Assembly (NCBI GenBank): GCA_001563995.1
Contig: LKMV01000052.1
Location: forward strand, 1-5,580
DNA from: Nanohaloarchaea archaeon PL-Br10_U2g16
GTDB lineage: Archaea > Nanohalarchaeota > Nanosalinia > Nanosalinales > Nanosalinaceae
DNA length: 5,580 bases
Reading direction: 5' to 3'
Positions 1 through 5,215 of the stretch are shown piece after piece. Each line of letters starts with the position of its first letter. Positions within the stretch are counted from its first letter, which is position 1. A model generated the notes under the pieces. The model ran no database searches. It had not been told where the DNA came from and saw only the letters and a program-made list of their open reading frames with translations. Made by a program: the position numbers and the translations under genes.

Positions 1-287
1 CGGAATATATAGCCAAGAACCCGGAGAGATACGGAGGTTTGGTAGCTCTCAGCGGAGGTTTAATAGGTGAAGAGGTTGAAGACTATGAAGGAGATATCAG
101 AGAAACCCCTGTATTCCTCGGCTGTGCCGAAAAAGATCCCTACATACCTATCGAAAGAGTGAATCAAACAGAGAACGTTTTCAAATCCATGAACGGAGAA
201 GTGGAGAAATTTACATTCCCAGGATCCCATCACGGAATAAAAGACTACGAAATACAGGCAGCTAGGGAGATAATAGAAGAAATTTGA
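1..287 (+). CDS. Phospholipase/carboxylesterase-type alpha/beta hydrolase, C-terminal part
   Basis: The frame is open from the left edge to a TGA at 285-287, so 94 residues are visible and the start lies outside the window. Just inside the edge it reads YGGLVALSGGLIG, a segment typical of the phospholipase/carboxylesterase family, in which it follows the GFSQG nucleophile elbow. That catalytic serine should therefore lie just off-window. The catalytic Asp is probably the GAT at 135-137 (motif EKDPYIP), and the catalytic His is probably the second of the HH pair, CAC at 231-233 (PGSHHGI, aligning with the family's PGMGHTI). The family hydrolyses carboxylic or lysophospholipid esters in the cytosol; the substrate here cannot be told. 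The C-terminus appears complete. The TTG at 39-41 is an internal Leu codon rather than a start, because family-like sequence continues upstream of it. Confidence 0.85.
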   Translation, partial: EYIAKNPERYGGLVALSGGLIGEEVEDYEGDIRETPVFLGCAEKDPYIPIERVNQTENVFKSMNGEVEKFTFPGSHHGIKDYEIQAAREIIEEI

Positions 288-385
288 TTTAGAGTTTATT
301 TGGTGGTCCACAATCCATAATTTTCCTTAGTTATCTATTTTGCCGACCTAATTAGTTCTTTAAATTATCCGAATTTTTGGTATCA

Positions 386-393
386 GTATATTG
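386..393 (+). promoter_or_regulatory. Possible TATA box for the gene at 432
   Basis: The bases GTATATTG lie about 42 bases upstream of the ATG. Placing the transcription start about 26 bases downstream (near 415) would give a short leader of some 16 bases without a Shine-Dalgarno site. The rest of the 144-base gap (288-431) is AT-rich, with short T tracts after the hydrolase stop that could help end transcription. I see no RNA gene or repeat in it. Position-based call only. Confidence 0.3.
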
Positions 394-431
394 GTTAAAG
401 TTTCTTCAGTCTGGCCATCTATGATTAAGTT

Positions 432-1100
432 ATGGTTATCAAGATAGAAGAGTTGAGAAATGCCGACTTCATTGATGAGTGGGAGAACGGTTTTGGTTGG
501 ATTGCGAAACCGGAAGAGAATATGAAGAGGACCAGCCATGCGTTTGTGGATGATGGTGTCTACCTAGTTGATCCTGTGGATGCTGAAAACCTTGATCAGA
601 AAATAAGTGAGTTTGGAGAGGTAAAAGGCATCATAATACTATTCAGCCGGCATGTACGTGATTCTGAAGAGTTAGCTGAGAGGTATGACTGTCCTGTATA
701 TGTTCCCGAATGGTTTGGAAGAGAGCTAGACGCAGAGGTAGAGAAAGTATCGGGTAGTGTTCCTGGTACGGACTGGGAGATTCACACCGTTGTTGATTCC
801 AGAATTAGCAAAGAAGCAGCACTGTACCACAGAGAAACTAGGACTTTGATTGTGGCTGATTCGCTGGGTACAGCTAAACATCTACGTGGAAGAGGAGATA
901 AACTTGGCATGAGTCCCTTGTACCGTTTTAATCCGCCTCAAAAGCTTTTGGATTTTGAACCGGAAAGAATTTTCTGCGGCCATGGAAAAGGAATCCCAGA
1001 AAATGCAACAGAAGCTATGGAAGAAACTATTAGAAAAGGTAGGCATAAAACACTATCAGCGTACTTCAACGCTTTTTACCATATGTTTAAACGGTCTTAA
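432..1100 (+). CDS. Metallo-beta-lactamase-fold protein with degenerate metal motif
   Basis: This is a 222-residue cytosolic protein without signal peptide or membrane segment. The order of elements fits the metallo-beta-lactamase fold: a strand ending in YLVDP (about 44-48), a strand IIILFSRHVRD (67-77) followed by a helix and PVYVPEW (88-94), the strand TLIVADSLG (138-146) with Asp143, and FCGHGKG (181-187) with His184. In active family members the second element carries HxHxDH; here it reads SRHVRD (72-77), so only one of the usual His ligands is kept. Asp143 and His184 match the usual later ligands. I recall similar RH-x-RD variants in haloarchaeal proteins, which I could not check. An in-frame TAA at 426-428 makes ATG 432 the earliest ATG start. 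No Shine-Dalgarno site is visible. The protein may bind metal atypically, bind one ion, or be non-catalytic. Fold is fairly sure; function unknown. Confidence 0.75.
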   Translation: MVIKIEELRNADFIDEWENGFGWIAKPEENMKRTSHAFVDDGVYLVDPVDAENLDQKISEFGEVKGIIILFSRHVRDSEELAERYDCPVYVPEWFGRELDAEVEKVSGSVPGTDWEIHTVVDSRISKEAALYHRETRTLIVADSLGTAKHLRGRGDKLGMSPLYRFNPPQKLLDFEPERIFCGHGKGIPENATEAMEETIRKGRHKTLSAYFNAFYHMFKRS

Positions 1101-1133
1101 TAACCTCTCAACTCCACTACTTTCTACAGGCTC

Positions 1134-1140
1134 AAAAAAA
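1134..1140 (-). terminator. T7 tract, likely archaeal terminator of leftward small genes
   Basis: Seven A on the + strand read as TTTTTTT on the coding strand, beginning 17 bases beyond the stop at 1157. Archaeal RNA polymerase commonly terminates at such T tracts without a hairpin. It sits in the convergent gap with the gene ending at 1100. Assignment is by position and composition. Confidence 0.5.
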
Positions 1141-1156
1141 TATAGAAGAGATAAAA

Positions 1157-1507
1157 TTATTGTTCTAGCTCAGACCTACTAAAGGAAGCTCTATCTATGT
1201 AGCAGGAGCTGAACTTAGAGGTAAAGCCCGACTCTTGATCTTTTTCTACAGTTTCTGTCTCTTGGTAGATGTTTACATGGAAGATATCAGGCACTTCTTC
1301 ATCTATAAACTGTTGGTAGGCCTCGTCTGCAACTTCTTCGGTATCTATATCAGGCTCCATCCCGGCATCTATCTCTACTAATGCTTCGATACCTCTTTCC
1401 GTCTCTCTTTCTCCTAATAAACCATATTCGCCTACTTCCCCTACGACCTCATAATTATCAAGATCGTAAGCTTCAGACCGCAGGTCAAAAAGCTCATCTT
1501 CTGTCAT
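1157..1507 (-). CDS. Acidic hypothetical protein, 116 residues
   Basis: I do not recognise this protein. ATG at 1507-1505 gives 116 residues; a TTG three codons upstream is possible but less likely. The product is strongly acidic (runs such as EPDIDTEEVADEAY), soluble, with no signal peptide or membrane helix. Alternating hydrophobic stretches (YEVVGEVGEYGLL, GIEALVEID, DIFHVNIYQETE) suggest a small alpha/beta fold, and the last 35 residues are more polar with a single Cys. The rich acidic content and clean stop argue for a real gene. It is the last of three leftward small genes, 70 bases after the stop of the middle one, and is followed by a T7 tract on its coding strand. A TATA-like AT tract lies about 25-35 bases upstream, so it may also be transcribed alone from a near-leaderless start. 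Confidence 0.6.
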   Translation of the reverse strand: MTEDELFDLRSEAYDLDNYEVVGEVGEYGLLGERETERGIEALVEIDAGMEPDIDTEEVADEAYQQFIDEEVPDIFHVNIYQETETVEKDQESGFTSKFSSCYIDRASFSRSELEQ

Positions 1508-1529
1508 TGTAAACAAGAGTTACTTGCCA

Positions 1530-1543
1530 AAATTTTTTATTGT
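1530..1543 (-). promoter_or_regulatory. Possible TATA region for the gene at 1507
   Basis: On the minus strand this reads as an AATAAAAAATTTT tract centred about 29 bases upstream of ATG 1507. That spacing would give a leaderless or nearly leaderless transcript, and no Shine-Dalgarno site is seen before this ATG. Two copies of GTTACT (1519-1524 and 1542-1547 on the + strand, 23 bases apart) flank the tract and could be regulator half-sites or chance. Confidence 0.3.
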
Positions 1544-1577
1544 TACTCCTACCAAACATCTGGATCTAACGAAGATC

Positions 1578-1784
1578 TCAATCTAGGATGAGTTTCAAGA
1601 ATTTTCCAATCTTTTCAATGCCATTTTCTAGCTCTTGAGGCTTTACAGAAGGTTCTTGACCCATTGCAACTTTGGCCTTTCCGGGTTCAGCTGCTTGTAA
1701 AAGTTTTTCTCCTTGTTCAAGTACATTATGATCTCCAAACATTAGAGGCATTAGTTTTTCTTGGTAATTCATTGCTTCGTCCAT
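1578..1784 (-). CDS. Small hypothetical protein, 68 residues (second of an overlapping pair)
   Basis: Unrecognised, soluble, probably helical. It begins MDEAMNYQEKLMPL and ends in an amphipathic helix GIEKIGKFLKLILD. The ATG at 1784-1782 lies inside the end of the upstream small gene, and the 16-base overlap would allow coupled translation. There is no Shine-Dalgarno site of its own, and an in-frame TAA lies directly before the ATG, so the frame cannot extend upstream. An extra A in the AAA at the junction would remove that stop and join the two frames as one 128-residue protein reading on from GQAK into MDEAMNYQ. It may therefore be either a genuine separate gene or the 3' half of a frameshifted one. 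Function unknown. Confidence 0.5.
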   Translation of the reverse strand: MDEAMNYQEKLMPLMFGDHNVLEQGEKLLQAAEPGKAKVAMGQEPSVKPQELENGIEKIGKFLKLILD

Positions 1785-1963
1785 TTAGCTTGGCCGTAAT
1801 CCGAAATATTCTCCATGCCTTGAGCCCCATAATCCAAAGCATCTCCTAATTCAAACATTCCTGTTCCTTCGAGGATATCAGCAGCCCTAACCTGCCTTGC
1901 TACATCAATGATTCCAGAAGTTAATTTTTCCCGAACTTCTCCATCATTCAGATTTTGTGCCAT
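1769..1963 (-). CDS. Small hypothetical protein, 64 residues (first of an overlapping pair)
   Basis: Unrecognised. The ATG at 1963-1961 is preceded by AGGAGA (minus strand, 1979-1974) with 10 bases between, one of the clearer ribosome-binding sites in the window, which supports a real start. Residues about 8-31 (from GEVREKLTSGIIDVA) look helical, followed by a Gly-containing segment (GMFELGDALDYGAQGMENI) and a short tail, WTKQ. There is no signal peptide. It is the promoter-proximal leftward gene and is divergent from the HELFH-motif gene at 2073, with 109 bases between the starts. The stop falls 16 bases into the next gene. If a base is missing from the AAA at the junction, this is the 5' half of a 128-residue protein and the WTKQ tail is out-of-frame sequence. 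Confidence 0.55.
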   Translation of the reverse strand: MAQNLNDGEVREKLTSGIIDVARQVRAADILEGTGMFELGDALDYGAQGMENISDYGQAKWTKQ

Positions 1964-1973
1964 TTGATATGAG

Positions 1974-1979
1974 TCTCCT
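1974..1979 (-). promoter_or_regulatory. Shine-Dalgarno site for the small gene at 1963
   Basis: The minus strand reads AGGAGA, complementary to the archaeal 16S rRNA 3' end, 10 bases before the ATG. The spacing is slightly long but acceptable. It fixes the start of the first leftward small gene. Confidence 0.5.
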
Positions 1980-1980
1980 A

Positions 1981-1995
1981 CAGCCTTATGGGCTG
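1981..1995. repeat. Small inverted repeat CAGCC-TTATG-GGCTG
   Basis: A perfect 5-base stem with a 5-base spacer lies just upstream of the Shine-Dalgarno site of the leftward gene, close to where its transcript should begin. It could be a leader hairpin or a regulator site overlapping the start of transcription. Stems this short also arise by chance. Confidence 0.3.
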
Positions 1996-2002
1996 ATTCT
2001 AA

Positions 2003-2020
2003 GTTATATTCTAATATATT
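2003..2020 (-). promoter_or_regulatory. Probable TATA region of leftward small-gene operon
   Basis: On the minus strand this reads AATATATTAGAATATAAC, with two overlapping TATA-like boxes. A start about 26 bases further on would fall near 1980-1990, giving a leader of roughly 17-27 bases that still holds the AGGAGA site. Two alternative boxes make the exact start uncertain. Confidence 0.4.
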
Positions 2021-2025
2021 GTTAC

Positions 2026-2037
2026 TACTATATAGTA
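2026..2037. promoter_or_regulatory. Perfect 12-base palindrome TACTATATAGTA, candidate operator
   Basis: The palindrome lies within a larger imperfect inverted repeat (2021-2040, GTTACTA and TAGTAAAC arms with one extra base in one arm). It sits between the leftward TATA region and the rightward TATA box. Its left part, TACTATAT, recurs at 2056-2063, exactly 30 bases (about three helical turns) away, between the rightward TATA box and the ATG. Such a site could bind a dimeric regulator controlling both promoters. No regulator gene is evident nearby unless one of the small proteins is it. High AT content raises the chance of coincidence. Confidence 0.4.
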
Positions 2038-2040
2038 AAC

Positions 2041-2048
2041 TTTATAAC
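2041..2048 (+). promoter_or_regulatory. TATA box of the HELFH-motif gene
   Basis: TTTATAAC is centred about 28 bases before ATG 2073, preceded by A-rich bases (AAAC) that could act as a BRE. The spacing predicts a leaderless transcript starting at or just before the ATG, in keeping with the absence of a Shine-Dalgarno site. Confidence 0.55.
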
Positions 2049-2072
2049 ATTATCTTACTATATGATTAAATT

Positions 2073-3434
2073 ATGAGAACGGTTCAAGAACAGAACATTC
2101 CCGGATCAACTTCAGGAACCACTCTAGGAGACCTTACTGAGGTAGCTGAGGAAGATGGCGAAGATCAAGCTCAAGAACTTGTAGACGAAATGGTTGATGA
2201 CGGAGTAGATCTTCTAGAATCAGCAGGGATTAATGCTAGAGAACCAATTGAGAACGATTATGTAAGCACAAACAGCATACAAGATCAAGTAATAAATGGA
2301 TGGGCAGGAGCTATGAACTCTTACAGTTCAGAGCTTAAGATTAAAGGACAAGAAGTTAGTAGATCATTCAAAAAAATGAATAAGGCTATGGATAGTCTTT
2401 TAGATGGAAGCGATGAAGCTATAGGTGAAGAAAGGGAAGATACTTCAGGTCCTCTGGAGAAAAATGCTTTTAATACTGTAGTTCACGAACTTTTCCACTT
2501 CAACCAAGACGAGGATTTGATTGGTGCAGTTGATAGTGAAAAATACTCTGCAGAGGATTTTTACCACAACTTTACTGATGAAATATTTGACAAAATGCAC
2601 GAGGATATCGGGAAATTTAGTGACAAAAAACCAAGCAATTTAATGGAAAAAGTAGTCGATCAGGAGTTTAAATATGCTTTCGGAGTTATTTTATCTAGTA
2701 TAGATAGAGATCTTAGAACTGAACTAGCTGAAAAACTTTCCAATCCTTATGAAAACTGGAGAGAAGCCGCTGAAAAGAGCGAAGACTTTGTTGAGAAAGA
2801 TAACACTTACTTAGATTGGATAGAGGCAGAACATAATCCTTTAAACGGTCTAGAGGTTTTCGGACCTCTCACCTATCAGAATAAGTACAAATCACTTGCA
2901 GAACTAACCGATCAAGAAGAATTTGAAAAGTGTACAGAAGAACTGAGAAATCATATCGAAAACCATAAAGAAAACTATGATCCGGAACAGCATTATAAAT
3001 CGCCGGAAGAAGCCATTAAGGATATTGAAGATCTAGAAGATAATAAGAAAGAGCTACTTGAAATTAACAGAGAAAAGAGAAAAATAGAGGAAGAAGTTAG
3101 AGAGAAAATCACATATCTTCTAGACGGGTCAGAAATAGGAGAACCTGTTACTAAACCATTTAAAGAAGCATTTGCGCACATGACCACCTTAGCTCTTCAG
3201 GATGATTTAACAGATCCAGAATCGAGACAAAATTATCTAGAAAGAGTAGAAGAGTCATATAACTCTGATATGACTTGGGGCTATGGTGAAGATGCCGGAA
3301 CCGTGTTAAGAGGTATCGTAAATACTGTCATAGAGGAAGAAGGTGAGATAGAAGGTTCTGTGGAAGAACAAATTGGAAGAATCCATGAACTGCAATCAGA
3401 GTATGCAGATCAACATAGAATAGAATATTCCTGA
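2073..3434 (+). CDS. Putative cytosolic zinc metallopeptidase-like protein (HELFH), unknown family
   Basis: This 453-residue acidic protein belongs to no family I can name. Residues 134-143 (NTVVHELFHF) match the extended zincin consensus, with His138 and His142 as likely zinc ligands and Glu139 as the catalytic base. KEAFAHMTTLAL (364-375) resembles the gluzincin helix that supplies a third, Glu ligand (Glu365). That is 223 residues further on, so a large mostly helical insertion would separate them. A nearer alternative is Glu161/Asp162/His165. The N-terminus (about 1-60) is very acidic and probably flexible; residues about 308-348 look like a charged coiled coil. There is no signal peptide or membrane helix, so it should act inside the cell. 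ATG 2073 fits a leaderless start with a TATA box at 2041. It faces the small-gene operon across a shared promoter region. Peptidase activity is inferred from motifs only. Confidence 0.65.
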   Translation: MRTVQEQNIPGSTSGTTLGDLTEVAEEDGEDQAQELVDEMVDDGVDLLESAGINAREPIENDYVSTNSIQDQVINGWAGAMNSYSSELKIKGQEVSRSFKKMNKAMDSLLDGSDEAIGEEREDTSGPLEKNAFNTVVHELFHFNQDEDLIGAVDSEKYSAEDFYHNFTDEIFDKMHEDIGKFSDKKPSNLMEKVVDQEFKYAFGVILSSIDRDLRTELAEKLSNPYENWREAAEKSEDFVEKDNTYLDWIEAEHNPLNGLEVFGPLTYQNKYKSLAELTDQEEFEKCTEELRNHIENHKENYDPEQHYKSPEEAIKDIEDLEDNKKELLEINREKRKIEEEVREKITYLLDGSEIGEPVTKPFKEAFAHMTTLALQDDLTDPESRQNYLERVEESYNSDMTWGYGEDAGTVLRGIVNTVIEEEGEIEGSVEEQIGRIHELQSEYADQHRIEYS

Positions 3435-3469
3435 AAGAAGCATCCACCGGAGACATAATTTAACTTTGT

Positions 3470-3482
3470 AAAAGGAATAAAA
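3470..3482 (-). terminator. Possible T-rich terminator of the HAD gene
   Basis: The minus strand reads TTTTATTCCTTTTA starting within 10 bases of the HAD stop, two T4 tracts without a hairpin. It lies in the 56-base convergent gap with the gene ending at 3434. Such interrupted T tracts can terminate archaeal transcription but are weaker evidence than an unbroken run. Confidence 0.3.
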
Positions 3483-3490
3483 CCCAAATT

Positions 3491-4123
3491 TCACCTTATT
3501 ACCAGTTTTAGTATCTCTGCCACTTTTTCTGGACTTTGAGCCTGTAGATCAGCCTCTTTCTCTCCGCTTACATAGATTGTCTTGAAACCTTGTTCTTTAG
3601 CTGGTAAAATATCTTCCTCGTAAGTGTCACCGATATAGATGTAGTTTTCAGCATTTAATCTTTCTTTAGCTAGCTGGAATATCTTGGGATCCGGCTTTCT
3701 AACTCCTTCAGGGTTCGAGATAATAATTTCGTCAACATGTTCCTCGATCCCTAGTTTCTCTATTTTCTTTCTCTGGACTTCTCCAACTCCATTAGTTAGT
3801 ATTCCGATTTTATGGTTCTCTGAAAGCTTCTTCAAAACGTTTACCAGTTCTTGATGAGGTTGAACGGAGTCTAGCTCTGTCTCTATCCTTCTCTCCGCAG
3901 CTTTCTCTGGATCGATACCTAGTTCGTACTTTTCCTCCACTTTTTCCAGTGCGTTCCTGTAAGGCTTCTCTTTCATCTCTTTGATGTTTCCGAGAAGCTG
4001 TTCGGTCCGGTATTCGTGTACTTCTTTATCAACTTGAAAACCCATAGCCGCTTCAAACAAGTCATGGAAATCCTTACCATACGTGATTAAAGTACCGTCA
4101 AGATCAAAGTAGATAGCTGCCAT
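3491..4123 (-). CDS. HAD-superfamily hydrolase (phosphatase, subfamily IA type)
   Basis: This 210-residue cytosolic phosphatase has every HAD motif in order: I, YFDLDGTL (5-12) with nucleophile Asp7 and acid/base Asp9; II, GILTNG (107-112) with Thr110; III, the Lys of RKPDPKIF (Lys143); and IV, IGDTYEEDI (164-172) with Asp166 and Asp171 for magnesium. A helical cap occupies about residues 15-85, so it is of the C1-cap kind (HAD-IA), like nucleotide or phosphoglycolate phosphatases. Length is normal for that group. The substrate cannot be read from sequence; the neighbouring HAM1-like and Nudix genes make a nucleotide monophosphate plausible, but that is inference. ATG 4123 directly precedes the core motif strand and no start upstream would add family sequence. 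There is no clear Shine-Dalgarno site, so translation may be leaderless. It is divergent from the HAM1-like gene. Confidence 0.9.
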   Translation of the reverse strand: MAAIYFDLDGTLITYGKDFHDLFEAAMGFQVDKEVHEYRTEQLLGNIKEMKEKPYRNALEKVEEKYELGIDPEKAAERRIETELDSVQPHQELVNVLKKLSENHKIGILTNGVGEVQRKKIEKLGIEEHVDEIIISNPEGVRKPDPKIFQLAKERLNAENYIYIGDTYEEDILPAKEQGFKTIYVSGEKEADLQAQSPEKVAEILKLVIR

Positions 4124-4145
4124 CTATCTTTTGAATAAAAAATTA

Positions 4146-4155
4146 ATCTTAAGAT
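4146..4155. repeat. Perfect palindrome ATCTTAAGAT upstream of the HAD gene
   Basis: A 10-base palindrome sits 23-32 bases upstream of the HAD ATG, where the TATA box of a leaderless transcript would be expected. It may be a regulator site overlapping that promoter or simple AT-rich coincidence; no canonical TATA box is clear here. Confidence 0.25.
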
Positions 4156-4181
4156 CATTTCGGCGAATTCCAGGTAAGTTG

Positions 4182-4193
4182 AAAATATTTTAA
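4182..4193 (+). promoter_or_regulatory. Probable TATA box of the HAM1-like operon
   Basis: AAAATATTTTAA, containing a 10-base palindrome, is centred about 48 bases before ATG 4235. A start about 26 bases on (near 4213) would leave a leader of about 20 bases that contains the GAGAGG site at 4222-4227. The spacing is consistent with a leadered transcript. Confidence 0.4.
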
Positions 4194-4221
4194 CGACTAT
4201 TTTTAGATATAGAATCGATTT

Positions 4222-4227
4222 GAGAGG
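4222..4227 (+). promoter_or_regulatory. Shine-Dalgarno site GAGAGG deciding ATG 4235
   Basis: GAGAGG ends 7 bases before ATG 4235. It overlaps an in-frame TTG at 4220 that would add only five residues, so ATG 4235 is preferred. The family also normally begins directly with the strand found after this ATG. Confidence 0.6.
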
Positions 4228-4234
4228 ATTTAGG

Positions 4235-4768
4235 ATGAAAACATACATTATAACATCAAATGAAGATAAGCTTCAAGCAGCCAGGAAAGCTTTTGAAAAC
4301 ACAGAAATACAGCTTGAAAGATTTGAGACAGAATTTCCTGAGATACAGGCTTCATCAAGCCTTGAAATAGCTAGGCATGCAGTAGAAAAAGTCATGGACA
4401 AAGTTGAGGCTCCAATTATACGAGAAGACCACAGCCTTTACCTCGATGCAATACCAGGCTTTCCAGGACCTTACATAAGCTACTTTGACAAAAAGATCGA
4501 AGCTAAGAAGCTCTTAGAACTTTTAGAAGGTAAGAAGACAACCGGCTACTTTGAGGTAGGAACTGTCCTGGGACTACCTAATGGAAAGCTTAAAGAATAC
4601 GAAGTTCAAGTACCGATAAAGATTTCAGAAGAAATTAAAGGTGATGAGAGAAACTGGGACAGAGTACTGATGATGAGAAATGAGAACAAAACCTTTGCAG
4701 AGACTGATAGTGAAGAAAGACTGAAAGAATGGAATCAAAACTTCAGAAAAATAGCTGAGGAACTATGA
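4235..4768 (+). CDS. Divergent HAM1/RdgB-family (non-canonical purine NTP pyrophosphatase-like) protein
   Basis: The 177-residue product fits the HAM1/RdgB/ITPase family, which hydrolyses ITP, dITP and XTP to monophosphates and keeps damaged purines out of nucleic acid. The N-terminus YIITSNEDKLQAARKAF (4-20) matches the substrate-binding SGN/TSN-x-x-K motif, then FPEIQAS (34-40), REDHSLYLDA (63-72) in place of the usual VEDSGLxVDA, and PGFPGPYISYF (74-84), a strong family hallmark. TFAET (153-157) is also kept. The C-terminal part is unusual: the GFGYDPxF segment is replaced by ERNWDRVLMM, and the SHR nucleobase motif by QNFRK, with only the Arg matched. Specificity may thus differ or activity be lost. 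Length is near the family's usual 180-200. A Shine-Dalgarno site at 4222 supports the start. It overlaps the next gene by ATGA. Confidence 0.8.
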   Translation: MKTYIITSNEDKLQAARKAFENTEIQLERFETEFPEIQASSSLEIARHAVEKVMDKVEAPIIREDHSLYLDAIPGFPGPYISYFDKKIEAKKLLELLEGKKTTGYFEVGTVLGLPNGKLKEYEVQVPIKISEEIKGDERNWDRVLMMRNENKTFAETDSEERLKEWNQNFRKIAEEL

Positions 4769-5172
4769 GTAAAACATTCGAAATCAAGTCACCAGAGAAA
4801 AATCTGGAAGAACTCCTGAAAAAATCCGAGATTACCACAGAACTACCGGTAGAAAACTTTGAAGACAGGGCCAAAGATGATTTCAAGGAAAAATTGGAGA
4901 TTGAAATCCCAAATAAGACAGGTATTTCGCCTTCAAAAGCCCTCAAATCCATGTCTGAAGATAGAAGAGGCTTAACGGTTAAAGAAGGATTAAAACTGGT
5001 AATAGAAAATCCGGAGGTTCTAGATATTAAATCTATAGATCTTTTGGGTTCAAGATACAAGAGAGACTGCACACCTACGATCTATAAATGGAAAGGCGAA
5101 ATTAAACTTTCAGCTATCTGCTCGGATGTCTCAGATCCTATGTGCGGACCAGCCTATGTATTGAAGATGTAG
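4765..5172 (+). CDS. Hypothetical protein, 135 residues, coupled to the HAM1-like gene
   Basis: I do not recognise this with confidence. The ATG overlaps the TGA of the HAM1-like gene (ATGA, 4765-4768), with GAGG at 4757-4760 upstream, so the two are almost surely co-translated. The first 50 residues are charged and helical. A middle helical part (about 55-92, KALKSMSEDRRGLTVKEGLK) leads into a C-terminal beta-rich segment: LLGSRYKRDCTPTIYKW (93-109) and IKLSAICSD (113-121), ending MCGPAYVLKM. Three Cys (102, 119, 127) fall in this segment. The GSR-x-P-x-x-G-x-KL pattern faintly recalls DUF5701-like proteins, from memory only. There is no signal peptide or membrane helix. Linkage suggests a role alongside the NTP pyrophosphatase, perhaps as a partner, but this is inference. 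Confidence 0.75.
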   Translation: MSKTFEIKSPEKNLEELLKKSEITTELPVENFEDRAKDDFKEKLEIEIPNKTGISPSKALKSMSEDRRGLTVKEGLKLVIENPEVLDIKSIDLLGSRYKRDCTPTIYKWKGEIKLSAICSDVSDPMCGPAYVLKM

Positions 5173-5215
5173 TTGGTTGGCGCAGCATAAACACAAAATC
5201 TGGCGCTCAACAGAG

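Noticed and set aside
1..287. Truncated esterase as a pseudogene
   Set aside because: The missing N-terminal part is explained by the window edge; family-like sequence continues up to base 3.
288..431. Possible small RNA or tRNA in the gap after the hydrolase
   Set aside because: No cloverleaf, C/D or other recognisable RNA structure; only AT-rich spacer with short T tracts and a possible promoter.
421..447. Mini-frame of eight codons (ATG at 421) overlapping the start of the gene at 432
   Set aside because: Very short, no ribosome-binding site, and easily explained by chance in AT-rich leader DNA; no conserved upstream-ORF feature visible.
955..1182. Plus-strand frame overlapping the end of the metallo-beta-lactamase-fold gene
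   Set aside because: Mostly inside a well-supported gene in another frame, with Lys/Gln-rich composition unlike the acidic neighbours.
4743..5072. Minus-strand open frame antisense to the coupled hypothetical gene
   Set aside because: Ser/Leu/Phe-rich translation typical of the complement of a Glu/Lys-rich gene; the + strand gene has an ATGA overlap and a Shine-Dalgarno site.
5177..5210. Imperfect inverted repeat TTGGCGC / GCGCTCAA with about 20 bases between, in the convergent gap
   Set aside because: The stem needs a bulge, the loop is long and no T tract follows on either strand, so a terminator call is not supported.
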